Source: Acanthacorydalis orientalis (taxonomy: Eukaryota; Arthropoda; Insecta; Megaloptera; Corydalidae). From it: 64,000 bases of DNA. Positions 39,611-53,050 of the stretch are shown in pieces. Made by a program: the position numbers and the translations under genes. The notes below the pieces were generated by a model. That model was not told the DNA's origin, searched no databases, and saw only the letters and a list, made by a program, of their open reading frames with translations. Each line of letters opens with the position of its first letter. The first letter of the stretch is position 1. The stretch is taken from NCBI GenBank assembly GCA_034766995.1, contig CM068315.1, positions 6,174,954 through 6,238,953 on the forward strand, written 5' to 3'.

Positions 39611-41502
39611 CGAAGAAGATACCTACTTCTGTTATACATCAACCTATTGTAGATTATGCTAAATTTGTAACAATGTATTGATTAAGTTGAATCAACGAAT
39701 GTTCATGACTAATAATCAAAACCATATAACGGAATAAATGTGTAGAAAAAAAATTTACAAATTTCATTACGAATAGTTACATGTACATTGATTTAACTGA
39801 AGAAAATATTTATTCTACAGTTCTAGTCTACGAATAAAAAAAAAACAAATGTGTTTATATTTATGATACATATAATAGTATTAACTTCCATATACTTAAT
39901 TTCGTTTACATCTCGTTAATCAATTTAACATAGAAATCTTTTTCAAATCTATATTAATTAGGAAACATATCTGTACCTACACATTTGTATAAATGTTTGT
40001 GATCTCCAAACTAAAACATATTAATTTAAATCAGTAGAAATTCAATTACATTTCTTTTTAATTCAGTAGAACTGTTTACCATTTATTCAGTACATTGAAA
40101 TCAATCAGAAATCGAACATGCTCTTCGCTAAATAAACTTAAAAATCAACGATATCTATATTACTCATACGTTACTGAGACATTTGTTAAACCCACAAATC
40201 GGTTCTATTTGCACTTGTTAATATGTAAATAGATATTTTTTGTCTATGATGTAATATGTAACTTGTAATTAACACACTCGCAATGGAACTCACGGCCACG
40301 CTTTTTGAAATCAAACTAGATACCGATTTCTACTAGTCACGCTAATTTCACATAATTAACAAGTTATATTACAAATATAGTTGTTTGTTTTCATTCGTAA
40401 AGAATATTGTTATTGTTGAGTGTGTCGTATATTTTAATAAAGAACAAGCAAATTTTACACCAAATTTATTTCGACATGAACAAATGCCCTTACTAAATGT
40501 ATCAACATATATATTACAAAGTGTGTGTGTATATATATATATATATACAGACCGAAAAATACACTTTCAAAATGATATTAACATGAAGACATGAAATGAC
40601 TCTTTCATTGAAAAAACTTAAGGTTAAAATTCAGAACACAAAAACCGCAATTATTTTCCTACCAACCTGATAATATATTCATCTTGTTTATTTAACATTT
40701 TATACTAATTTCATTTGGTTAAAATATCAGTAGCTAATTGACGGTTTTCATTTGTGTATTTTCAATATTTAATTAATGTGTAATGATTTTTTTCTGATTT
40801 AAATACAAGTGTATTTAACAGAAGTTTTTGTGTTACAATAAACTTATTTAAAATAAGTCATCATTTTTTTATACGATGCAAGTTATTAAACATATAGTTA
40901 AATTATTGACCATATTTTTATTTATTGGCGACTGTTTGACAGTTACTAAAACCACATATAAAAATTAATAACCACATAAAGTGCTACTTAAAAATGAGAA
41001 CAAATTATGTTTCATACATATAAAACAATTTTTTCTATAAAATCGCATCATAACTTATATTAGTTCAGAATTTTTATAAAAATCCGATTTGTAGATATAT
41101 ATATATATATATACACTTACGTTATTAAGTACTTAGTTCTATTATATTTTAATTACATTATTATTGTTTTCATCTACAATTGTTAATTATATTCTCACAG
41201 ACAATTAATTTTCAGTGAGTTAATTTCTTTTATCATTAAAAAGAAAAGTACCCTAATTAAATTTTACTTGAAGATTAGAAATTTACATTAAATGTAAAAT
41301 TAGCCATGTAACATGCTTTCAGAGACCGTTATTTTATGATTAATAGCATCTATTTTATGGATAGAAAACTTAGGAATTCAAAGTAGTCAGTTACATTTTG
41401 TCAGTTATCAGTTATTTTTTTAATTAATTATTCATAATTATCGTACGTTACGTTTTAGAACTTCTTTAAACACATACTTTTAGAACATGCACATACACAC
41501 AA

Positions 41503-41691
<189 letters not shown>

Positions 41692-42264
41692 AATGCATGC
41701 TCGTGTTCAAAGTAAAAACAATATGATTAAAAATGTATATTTTCTAAATAGAATACTGAAAACTGGAATTTTATTAAATAAATTGTACAAATTTTCTGAA
41801 GAATTTTCTAAAAAAATATTCTTTACTTCATTTCTTTAAAAACTACATAATTATTTGAATAGATTATTCTAATTTTCTGGTTTAATATCAAATTACATAT
41901 ATGCGTACAAGGGTATTGTTAAATAAGTAGTATACTGAACTGTTTGCTAATTAACATATTTGCTTCAAGTTCAAACAACATGAATCGTTTTTTAATTAAA
42001 AAATTGTGCATCTCGAGCGGAAGTAAATTCAAATATTAAGTATATGTTCAGACTTTTCATACAAACAGTCGGATATTCGAAAGTTTCTTAAAAATTTTCT
42101 TTCAGTGATTTAAATATTTTTAGTCATCTCAAACCGTGTAATTTGTCAGGAAAATTTATTTCTATAATGAAAATTATATTTCAAAATTAATGATTATTTA
42201 GTCGATTTAATCGACTGATCAAATGACTGTAATCCTGTATAATCGAATTTGGTTTTATAATATA

Positions 42265-42307
42265 CTAGGGGGCTCCGGCCAATTTTTTTTTGTGTGGATA
42301 ATTTTGA
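42265..42307 (-). mobile_element. Minimal 43-bp Helitron derivative
   Basis: On the minus strand it starts TCAAAATTATCCACAC (preceded by A) and ends CCGGAGCCCCCTAG (followed by T). These are the family ends seen at 14909-15169, joined by only a short A-rich linker. It thus keeps both termini and almost nothing else. A mini 3' hairpin is possible from GGCCGGAGCC. Confidence 0.55.
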
Positions 42308-42339
42308 TTATATATATAGAAAGAGAGAAAGAGAGAGAT

Positions 42340-42423
42340 AAACATATTTGGGTACCATAGAAACCTCGTCTCGAATAAATAAGTTGACGTCATGAAATTT
42401 TTATTTTTAGTGAATAATTTTGA
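42340..42423 (-). mobile_element. Helitron 5'-end fragment
   Basis: On the minus strand it reads TCAAAATTATTCACTAAAAA..., then ACTTATTTATTCGAGACGAG and GTTTCTATGGTACCCAAATA, collinear with 14909-14990 of the complete element. The 3' part is missing. A short GA/TA microsatellite separates it from the minimal copy at 42265, so two 5' ends lie in the same orientation within 120 bp. Confidence 0.65.
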
Positions 42424-43469
42424 TTATATATATATATATATATATATCGTTTTAAAAAATTAAAATTTTTAATAATACTCTTTTCTTAAAGAAGATCAAT
42501 ATAATAAGATTAATATATTTTTATTTCAAAATGGCATATATTTCATATACTATTATTTTATTGGAAAACATATAACAGTGATGATGGTCTGTTTCATTTT
42601 TAAAAATAATACAATATATTCATACAATTCAACCACACGTTTTTCTCCTTATTTACTTATATCTTCCCGAAGGAATTATGACATTTTATGAGTATTGATT
42701 TTAACAGTTTTGTAAAATAAATTAGAGACATGTTTCTTGACAAAGATATATTCGAATAATATTATTAATTCAGTTTTGAAGATTCGTAAATTAATATCAT
42801 TTTGGTTTTTTACATATTTTGAAAATATATTATCATATTAAATATGAATACCTCTCACTTTTCCAAGAAATGAATTAAATAACTGATATTATGATTTCCA
42901 TTTACAATAAATAAAATTGAAAATAGCTGTTTTTAATAAAAGTAGTGATTAATTCTCTATACAAAATGTAACCTACGTCATTGAATTAAAAATCTTCATT
43001 GAACATTGAAGTAATCATATTGTTTAATTATTCATTAAAATCATAATTTTTGCAAATCATCTACCATACTGTTTACTTTTTGTTATAATTTTTATGTAAT
43101 ATTTTTTATAACATATAATACTCTCTACTGTTGAATAACTAGAATTTTTAATTAATTACAATACCTAATTGACTAATAAAAAGACACAGACCGTAACATT
43201 CTCAGATTTATATTTTATTTTCACGTTTTTTTTCATTTTTGAACGTTCATCCTGTGTTTTTAATTATGATACTATGTATTATTCATTTTGTTTTCAAAAC
43301 GTATCATGGGTTATATTTATCAATTAATTTCGATGCAAATTTTAATTGAATACATATTAAATTTTATTAATCAATCTTATAATTTATTCTTGTATCCTGG
43401 TATCTAGATACAAAAATCTTAACTTATAACTATTTGTCTTAGTTTGTTGTTAATTTCAATAAAAATCCA

Positions 43470-43471
<2 letters not shown>

Positions 43472-43514
<43 letters not shown>
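43472..43514. repeat. (TA)n microsatellite
   Basis: TA run of about 43 bases. Others follow at about 43781-43816 (with CA/CATA tail to 43840) and 44063-44088. Confidence 0.93.
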
Positions 43515-43520
<6 letters not shown>

Positions 43521-43775
43521 ATATTTATCATGAAATATTATGGCATAATAATTTATACTTTTATTATCTTTATCCAATATTTACAACATTTGTATTGCGT
43601 ACTTATTATTTTATTGATGTGTTTTTAATTTTATTAATTTTTTACTTATCAATCAATTATTTACATTAATTAATCTGAAATATTGTATATTGATACCTTG
43701 ACGATCTTCACTGTTAGAACAGTCATGCAGTTAATTGACATTTTAATATAATACTTTATACTGTAAAATTATTAT

Positions 43776-43820
<45 letters not shown>

Positions 43821-44166
43821 CATACACACACACACACATTCACAGACACATACACACATTCACGGATTGAATTTTTCGTACAAGTAGGTACTCATTCTGT
43901 GCTTTAAACTTGTAATTTTTTAATGGTACGTACCGCTTAAAAGTTATAAATGGGGTTTTGTTCCTTGTTTTTAGTTAGTTATTTAATTCCTCCGCTTGTA
44001 TGTTATGTGTCAAAAGCGACATATTTGTTAATAATATATTTTTTCATGCTGTAAAATTATTATTATATATATATATATATATATATATGCCTTAAAATGA
44101 TAAAAAAATATCTGCTACTATCCAAAAGTGACTTTTTTATTGCAAATATTGACATGACTTCTTTAA

Positions 44167-44375
44167 CCTGTTAGTCGTCTCGCCCTATTTTAAAAGTGTG
44201 TACCCACACTGTGCCGCAAAATGAAGGAATGACAAGTATACTCGTCAAACACAGAGATGCTGTAAAATTGAATTAAATTGTAAAGAAATGGCATTCGATT
44301 TTTTTGTAAAATCAGCAATTTGATTGCTCAAATTCATCTTCGTGATGAGTATACTCGTCATACACGGTTAACAGG
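44167..44375. mobile_element. piggyBac-like MITE with TTAA ends
   Basis: A 209-bp element between TTAA at 44163-44166 and TTAA at 44376-44379. The left end is CCTGTTAGTCG and the right end, on the other strand, is CCTGTTAACCGTG, giving a terminal inverted repeat CCTGTTA. The motif AGTATACTCGTCA, itself palindromic at its centre, occurs near both ends (44238-44250 and 44348-44360). TTAA target duplication with a CC-starting TIR is the hallmark of piggyBac. No ORF. Confidence 0.8.
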
Positions 44376-44920
44376 TTAACAATCACATAATAAAAACTAA
44401 TTAGAAGAATGAAATAAATACCGGTACTTCAATTTTATTATAAAATACATTTTTTAAAAAATTGAAAAGCTGTTGATCAATTACTTTATATTATAATGTT
44501 TCACCAAACATAAAATAGGTTCACCGATCAAAAAATATGTTTCGAAATAATCTTCATATCTTTAAATTTGTAACGAAAAACTATAACTAATAGAATACAA
44601 TAAATTCATATCAATATAAGTGTTCTACGAATTTGTTGACCGAAAATACGACCCTCATCATCTATTAGCTACATAAACAGTTATAACTTTTATAACAGTT
44701 AGTGTTCATCCTTATATTGAAAAATCATGTTACAATAAAACGAATGATGAAATATTAACTATTCATAAATCGTTGTGCTTATTTTTGAATGCAACACACA
44801 GCCTTTTTAATAGCAATTGAAAAAAAAACGCTTTCACTAACGTTTTCAAATTGAGTCACGAGTACTCTGCCTTTTAGAAAATATTTGAATATTAATCATT
44901 TGATTGTTTATTTATTTAAT

Positions 44921-44925
<5 letters not shown>

Positions 44926-44957
<32 letters not shown>

Positions 44958-44979
44958 TATGTATATATATATATGTATA

Positions 44980-45052
<73 letters not shown>
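44926..45052. repeat. Long interrupted (TA)n tract
   Basis: Five TA blocks separated by TGTCTATG-, TGTATATGCA- and TGTATGTA-type interruptions. Confidence 0.95.
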
Positions 45053-45056
<4 letters not shown>

Positions 45057-46595
45057 ATGCTGATTGAAAATAACGATTCTTACACATTTAAATTATTTCG
45101 TATATAATATAAAATGATGAATACTCCAACAAATATACTATTTTTATTAAATACCTGTACTGATATGTACATATATATATTCATTATTTATATCATTTTT
45201 TTATCATTTATAATCTTATAAAAAATACTTAGACATTTAAAAAACATATTTGAATAATTTCGTATAATTGAATAAACCTCTAGATCCATAAATCTGTAAT
45301 CTTTGATTGTCCCAAAAACAACCAGGCCAAAAGATACGAGGTATTCGAACCTATGTTCATTTAATTTTGGTACCGCGACTAAATTCTCATTCAAAAATGA
45401 TTTTACACTCACCTTCCAAACTGTAACTTTTTTCCTGATCAAAGATTATTGATCTTTTTTGATTGTTGCTTGCGCTAATTTCGATGATGATGCCATCATT
45501 CACAGTGTACAAGTAAAAAAATCGAAATCAAAAATGATCAATAATCGATTATTGGACTAAATCATGATTAATAATTTAGCTTTCATTCTAGTATTGAATA
45601 ATTTCACATATAGATTTTTTTATTTCATCAATTTATAAATGGAACTGCTAGGAATATTAAAAAAGCATAAAACAGTAAATGAAAAAATCGTTCATATCAA
45701 TCATTTTTTATTCCTAATTCTCACAAAAAATAATCTTAGGTAAAAAAACGAAATTATGTTTTATTAACATAATTACAAGACATATATTCTATATTATTTC
45801 TTTAGTTATTCTAATTAATGATGTATTGCATTTTTTCTAACAATATCTACATTAATAAATTCTCTTTGAACTGTAAACCCTCTCTGATTTATTTATACTC
45901 GATCGTTTTCTGTAATTATAAATAAAAATCTATTAAACTGTACAATAATTGGAAATGGAAGTAAAAAGTATATCATAGATCGTATCTGTTTATGAGAACC
46001 TTATAAGTGCATATACATGATTTGCAAATTAAAATAATTGAACATTTTTCAATTCTTCATTTGTGGTCAATGAGTCATTCTGTTATAATTGATCATTCGT
46101 ACTAATCTGATATTTCAATACAGTTACAAGATTTACCTACTTAAAATTCATGTAATACCTTTAAGGCCTCTCAGTATACAAATACAGTTTTAAAGTGAAA
46201 GTCATAATTCGTCTAATTATCATTTTTATAAATTTAAGAAAACACCAATATGTTATCAATTTATAACTGAGTATGGGAATATAAATTATTTATTTTATTT
46301 TTAATTTACTTCTCTGTTTTAAACTTTCTAAGATTTTTTTTATATCAGCATCTCTGTACATACAATATATGTATATATATAGCAATATTAGTAAATAAAT
46401 TATAAATTAAAATTCAATCTACATAATAATTTTCCATTTTCATTACTATTTATTTGTTATACCTAAAAAAATATGTCTTACATATCTGAATTTGAATAGT
46501 TTCTCGGAAATTAGTCCTTTAGAGTAGAATAAGAAAAAGCGATAACAATTAAATATTTTAATTTACTATGACATATATCACAGATATATGATATA

Positions 46596-46776
46596 AGTGA
46601 TTCAATTTAAACTTCCACATTGAAGTATTAAAAGGAAGCGCAAGGATTAAGAAAAGTCATGTTATTTTTTATTTAGTATTTTAGTTCAATACTAAAATAC
46701 AATTGAACTAAAATACTAAATGGGGGAATATCATGTTTTTTAATACTTTCGTGTGGAAGCCTAAGTTGAATCACCC
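46596..46776. mobile_element. Palindromic MITE, copy 5 (long form)
   Basis: A 181-bp family member. Left arm AGTGATTCAATTTAAACTTCC, right arm GGAAGCCTAAGTTGAATCACCC, TATA at both flanks. The interior has its own palindrome (TAGTATTTTAGTTCAA / TTGAACTAAAATACTA). This is the intact counterpart of the split copy at 31623. Confidence 0.87.
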
Positions 46777-47619
46777 TATATAACTTATCGAACAAAGCCA
46801 TCAAGTTGTTAATATTAAAAATGGCACTAAAATAATTTTTTTTACCATTATGTATTCTTCAGATGTCATTAACTGTCTTGTTACCGATTTCTCGATTCCA
46901 TTTTGGTTTCAAGGAAAAGAAAGTGTATACTTTCTCGTATCTCTTTTGTGGATGAAAAAGTTTACCATCAAAAGTAAACAATCGCAAATCGTAACCAAAC
47001 ATTTAATATTGACTTTGAAGCTATTTTTTCCTCGTATTTTTTTAAAAGTATACTACTTTCTTGCATTGAAAGTTATTTTACTGTATTGATTTTCATTTAT
47101 ATAGTCATAAATCAACTGAATAATGTTACAATTTAAACAAAACTTTTCACACTTTCTTATTATAAAAAATGACAATAAACTATTAAATAGATTAACACAA
47201 ATATGTTGAAAAATCAATCTAGTGATCTTCATCCTAATAAATCATGCTAGTTTTTATTATATAGCTTCGAACCTGTATTATCTTCAAGTCGTTACAGATC
47301 GATTGATCAATTATCTATCATAAAAAGTAGCTGTTTCAAAAGGACCAAGACCATCAGGAAAATACAGTAACAAAATCCCAAGTATAATAAAAATAATTTT
47401 AATTGTGGGAATTAATTTAAATGATATAAATAGATTTCTTTAATATTATTAAATACATTGTTACTTAATATTTCTATTTGATTAAAATAACTGCAGTTTT
47501 AATTAAAAAAATATGTACATCGAATCTTTTCTCGAACTAATTCTATCTTATATAATTTATTAGCGATACATTCGATAATTTACATAAAATTTTTATGATA
47601 AACTAGCAACAGATTATGG

Positions 47620-47624
<5 letters not shown>

Positions 47625-47689
<65 letters not shown>
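47625..47689. repeat. (TA)n microsatellite
   Basis: About 62 bases of TA ending in CATATG. Confidence 0.95.
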
Positions 47690-47693
<4 letters not shown>

Positions 47694-47694
47694 G

Positions 47695-47765
47695 AATTCT
47701 ATCAAAGGGAGGTCAAGAACGGCAGCTGCCCCGGGGCTTAAAATTTTAGGGGCCTCAACTCGATC
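47695..47765. mobile_element. Short GC-rich transposon-end-like remnant
   Basis: AAGGGAGGTCAAGAACGGCAG, GCTGCCCCGGGGC and TTTTAGGGGCCTC stand out from the AT-rich flanks and resemble the 'GGCAGCTGCCCCGGGGCCC' ends of some cut-and-paste elements. Only about 70 bp remain, without a partner end. Confidence 0.25.
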
Positions 47766-47889
47766 TATTACAAAAAATATATGTAACAGTTTTATAACAT
47801 AACAAATAAACAAATTGTATTATTAAAATGTTTTTGTGTTAGATTCAATCATTTTTAAAATTTGTATTGTCTTTCACAATAGTGAAATA

Positions 47890-48013
<124 letters not shown>

Positions 48014-48531
48014 GAAAACTGGTAGTAAATCGATGCTGTACTTATGATTTACAAAATATTATAGAAATAAAGTAATATATAACAAATATCGAATATTTAA
48101 CTTTGCATTTTAAACATAATGAAGAAGTAAATAAATAATACGTCTACACGACCAAACCATTGCACTAATCATGCTAGAAGGTCGCCGAAAATGAAAAACA
48201 TGAGACTACATTATACACAAAAATTGCAATCATGCAAATATGATTAAATATTTAAAAGTGATAAAAAATAACTCGATTGCAAATAAAAACAATTAATTTA
48301 ATGTCATTTTTAGTAGTAATATATATAGTAAATAATAAATTTTATATAATTAACACTTCTATAATATTAAAACAAATCAAATTCACCCTAAAAAATAGTT
48401 TGATACTATTTTAATCGACGATATTTGAAGAATTTACATATAATTAATGAATAAAACATTAAATCTATTGCCATCCAAAATTTAATTCATGTATTAAAAA
48501 TATTTACTGTTTTGATTCATATCACTAACAA

Positions 48532-48767
<236 letters not shown>

Positions 48768-49311
48768 TACCAATTTAAATTACTGTTTGTCAATTTTAAA
48801 TAATATTTAAAAAAAATACAATAATGTTTTTTTTTGAAACGTATAAAAACAATTATCTAAATATTTCAATTGCTTAATGTTTTTACCAATTTCATATTGC
48901 ATAGTGAAATCGTTGACTTCACTGGTACAAATTGAAAAACGGAAATGAAATGCACTATAGAAATCGTTCGTTGACCATATATTAAAAAGTTATTGTACTG
49001 CTGAAATTAGATTAGTTACGCAATTTAGAGAAATTTATTTAGTATCTGCTTACTCGTATAGAACATTTATATGGTTTTCCAATTCAAAAAGTGTACATAT
49101 TAAAAATACAAACAGTGTATCATATATGAAACACTGAAAACGTATGAATTTAAAAATACACAGTTTGTTAATTAAATTTTAAATATAATTACATTACATA
49201 TTCAGTGATATGAATATCAATTATAGCATAGAACTAAGTATTAACGTATATTTTTATGCATTAATTGATCGAAAATCTGAATAGAAAATAACAACAGCTC
49301 GAAGTAGTTAA

Positions 49312-49953
49312 CTCTTTGGAGCTAAGGAGGGAAAAAGGGTGCTAACATTTTTTTTATATTTTTTTTTCGATTATTTGGACATTTATTTATCACAAACAAA
49401 ATAACAATTGTGAATTTGTTGTTACAAAAAAAAAATTAATTCAGGTTAGCCGTTAGAAATTTCACAACTATCTGATATATCATGGAAAATCGTTGATAAT
49501 ATTCAGAGAAACGTAAATCTCTTGATTGAAAACATATAATTAGAAGCCGAAAAATTGATTACAATTGAAAATTTGCATAAATAACATTACTGTTGAGTGA
49601 AAAACTTCGAAACAATTAAGTATGGACAAAACAGTTTCACATCGGTCATATTTTGTACCTGGACATAGTGTATAGAAATTTTTTATACGCTTTCTTCCAA
49701 TGATGAACTTTTAGAAAAAAATATTATTCAACCTAATTCTCAAGTTTACAATTTTTAAAGGTTTTCAAATGAAAAAAAAACACGATTTTTCTGATTTTTG
49801 GACGACCGTATTTTTTTAATGAAAGAAATAGTTTATGTTATTAGAAAGAGATTAGTGATCTTCAAATACATCATCCAAAAGAAAGCGCTTTAAGTTCATG
49901 GTTTATTTAGAAAACATCAATGGATTCCTAGATCCATGCCCAGCTTCAATGTG
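49312..49953. mobile_element. Candidate piggyBac-like element, 642 bp
   Basis: TTAA at 49308-49311 and 49954-49957. The ends CTCTTTGGAGCTAAG and, on the opposite strand, CACATTGAAGCTGGG agree at most positions. The internal sequence has no intact ORF. Its 3' 350 bp (from about 49604) are repeated in direct orientation at 50218-50575. Confidence 0.5.
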
Positions 49954-50217
49954 TTAAAAAATCATTTGAATTAGTAAAGAAACAATATTTATAACTCTTA
50001 TTGTAATTCATTTAGTGCCATACAAAGATATTAATTTTTTTAATATGAATTTTATTAATATATTTTAGAAAAAAAACGTACAAGTAATCTTAATGATTTA
50101 GACTTGGAAGTGAATCGATTATTTATTTATGGTACATGTACAAGAATTATGTTAATTATAACCAAATTAAATCTTTTTTTTCCAAAAAGTTTATTAGCAA
50201 ATAATTATTATTCACTA

Positions 50218-50575
50218 TTTTGAAACAATCAAGTGTGCACAAAACGGTTTCACATCGGTTACATCTTGTCCCTGGACGTAGAATCTTGAATTTTTTATAC
50301 GCTTCCTTACAATGATGTAGTTTTGGGAAAAAGTATTATTCAACCCAATTCTCAAGCTCATAATTTTTATAGTTTTCAAATGAAAAAAGCACGATTTTTC
50401 TGATTTTTGGACGACCGTAATTTTTTCTAATGAAAAAGAGAATCATAAATTTAGTCTCATTAGAAAGAGATTAGTGACCTTTAAATATATCATCCAAAAG
50501 ATAACGCTCTGAGACACTAGTTTCTTTGGAAAACGTCAATAGATTCCTAAATCCATTCCTAACATCTTTTCTGTC
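50218..50575 (+). repeat. Diverged direct repeat of 49604-49965
   Basis: Shares GTTTCACATCGGT, CGATTTTTCTGATTTTTGGA, CGACCGTA, GAAAGAGATTAGTGA, ATCATCCAAAAGA and GGATT(C)CTA.ATCCAT with the first unit, in the same order. About 85% identity by eye. The TTAA-proximal end present in the first unit is missing here. Confidence 0.85.
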
Positions 50576-51316
50576 TTATGTTAGTTGATTTGTATGTTTC
50601 TTTATCTTAACGATATTTGCAAACTATATTTTAATAGTTTTTCAATATTTTTAGTGTTTCAGTTATATTTCTTCGTGGTGTAACTTACTTTATTATTTTA
50701 CTCAATCTGTATACAAACTGGCTTATTTTAATGTCCATTTATTAAAAAAATACATTGCACTCTTTTCAAATTTTAAACTGGTTCTTCCTAAATTTGTGAA
50801 ATGCATAATCAAATCAAATCAAATTTTATTGATCGTAATATCGTACATGTCAACACTTAAGCTACATTTAACAGCGTCTGCAAAATTGTCCGTGGTTTAA
50901 AGCCTTTAAATTGTCTGCTGTTTCGGATTTTTTTTCAAAAAACCCGTAAAAATGTATAGTAAAATTTCTGTTAGCTGTATAAATTTTTAATATGAGATAT
51001 ACTTAATACTTGCGTGCTCAGTGATGTATGTTTAAAAAAATATGTCATACATTTCTGAAGGATGTTTAATAACTAAACTGAAGACACGCACATGCACGTG
51101 TATATAAATTTCATACATTTCATGAGTGAAAATATATAATTTTGTCATTGAAAATGATTGCTACTTAGAAAAATGTTTTTTTTTTTTAAAAAAAACAAAC
51201 ATAATAGTATATTTTCAGTTGTTACTTTTGATGTACAAATTATTAAACTTAATATCTACTTTCAATTTGCATAATATAAATTTCATAAAAAAAACTGAAT
51301 TATATTCGTATATATA

Positions 51317-52595
51317 TGAGGGTGATTTGAAAAGTTCGTGGCCTAACATATAAGTGGCAGTAATATTTTAAGTATTTGCGGCGCATCACAAAGCGATATC
51401 TATCTTGTACATAATCTTGAAGTCTACATTTAATGTGTCAAGCGGTTTGTTGCAAACATCAATTTAAATAAAGCTCTTTTTTGCCGTTGTTGAAAGAGAT
51501 AAAATTGAACATCGTGTGGTGATAATTTTTTTTGTCACAAAAGGTTTGACGTCAACAGAAATGTTTAATGTGATGAAAAATGTACTGGGTGATGGTACAC
51601 CCTCGTATACAATTAATAAAGGAGCTGAATTTAAATGTGGCCGGGTAAGCTTATAAGATAACATGCGTAGTGGACGTTCGAAAACTGCAACGACAGAAGA
51701 AATCGTTCACAAAATGCACGATGTTGTCTTACAGGATCGACGATTGAAAGTATCAAAAATTGATAACGTTATTGATGTCTCAGATGAACACGTGTACCAT
51801 ATACTAACTAAAGAGTTAGATATGAAAAAGCTATCGCCACGATGGGTGCCGCGTTTGCTTAAAATCGATCATAAACGCATTCGAGTACAAATTTTCCAAA
51901 ACTGTTTGTATCGATTAATGACTCTCCGACGATTTATGACTACAGATGAGACTTGGATTCACTATTACTCTCCAGAGTTAAAACAGCAATCAAAGCAATG
52001 TAAACATGGAGTATGGTGATTATCCATCAGCAAAAAAAAGCAAAATCAGTTTTATCCGCTGGAAAAGTTGTGGCTTTAATTTTTTGGTATGTTAAAGAGA
52101 TCCTGCTAATTGACTACCATCCAAGCGGTCAAACGATAACAGGAGAGTATTATACAGAAACTTTTGGATCGACTCGGTCAAGCAGTTCGTGAGAGAAGAT
52201 CAGGTTTATCAAAGAAACAAATAATTTTCCATCAGGATAATTGCACGTCCCTAAACGAGTGTTGTATCAATGGCAAAACTCTCCGAATTGATGTACGACT
52301 TTCTGCCCTATCCAGCCTGTTCTTCAGATTTGACCACCATCTATTTATATCTGTTCCCAAAACTTAAAAAAAATCCTTGGTAGTAGGTGATTTTCGTCAG
52401 ATGAAGAACTGACAGAAACAGTGAATCGCTATTTTGAGGACCTTCAAGAAAAGGATTTCCGGGACGACATAAAAGCACTGGAGCATCGCTGGATGAAGTG
52501 AATTAAAGTTTAGGGGGACTATATTGAAAAATAAAAGTAACTTAAAAACACAAGTTATATTCTTTCATAGGCCGTGAACTTTTCAAATCGTTCTC

Positions 52596-52596
<1 letters not shown>
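51317..52596 (+). mobile_element. Near-complete mariner transposon
   Basis: A 1,280-bp element of normal mariner length with inverted ends. The left end has GATTTGAAAAGTTCGTGGCC at about 51324, and the right end its complement GGCCGTGAACTTTTCAAATC at 52570-52589. TA sits on both sides (51315-51316 and 52597-52598). It carries one transposase gene in several broken frames (see 51478-52502). The right TA flank is the first unit of a (TA)n tract of about 55 bases. Confidence 0.92.
51478..52502 (+). pseudogene. Mariner transposase pseudogene
   Basis: Fragments in N-to-C order: an HTH region (GLTSTEMFNVMKNVLGDGTP), then the open 118-codon piece 51663-52019 with RSGRSKTATTEEI, DVSDEHVYHIL, KKLSPRWVPRLL and TTDETWIHYYSPE, then ITGEYYTE, HQDN and a YPACSSDL motif. 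The three DDD-triad positions are all still Asp: D in TDETW (51945), HQDN (52236) and SDL (52327). The last two lie about 30 codons apart with an indel, against the family's 34. A stop before 51663, one at 52017 and frameshifts around 52190-52330 destroy it. TGG to TGT (CKHGV for WKHG) is also seen. Confidence 0.88.

Positions 52597-52652
<56 letters not shown>
52597..52652. repeat. (TA)n microsatellite
   Basis: TA run of about 55 bases starting at the mariner's right target site. Confidence 0.96.
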
Positions 52653-52657
<5 letters not shown>

Positions 52658-52989
52658 CTGTATATATTTTGTATGTAAATAAATGTGCCTAAATATAACA
52701 AAATTAATTTCCGTCCGGTTGATAATTCCCATGTAATATAATATTCGAAACAATAATTATGTTCGAGAAATAATTATTACAGAAAAAGGTGACGTAACTG
52801 TTTAACATCAACGAAGACGTACTCCTTTATTGTAAAAGAAACTGGTCACGATTGTATTTTTCAGCAACACAAAAAAAAATGGAACTAGTTCAGAGCGAAC
52901 ATGCGGTCGACAGAACGGTATCACGTTTAGCTAGATGATACTCTCACGCCGAACATTTTACAATTTCTGCAATAAATCTTTTATTGTTA

Positions 52990-52993
52990 TATG

Positions 52994-53049
<56 letters not shown>

Positions 53050-53050
53050 C
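52990..53050. repeat. (TA)n(TG)n(TA)n microsatellite
   Basis: A TG run of about 18 bases sandwiched between TA runs. Confidence 0.95.

Noticed and set aside
46850..47089. 79-codon plus-strand frame in intron 2
   Set aside because: No homologous motif recognised and composition typical of AT-rich random ORFs.
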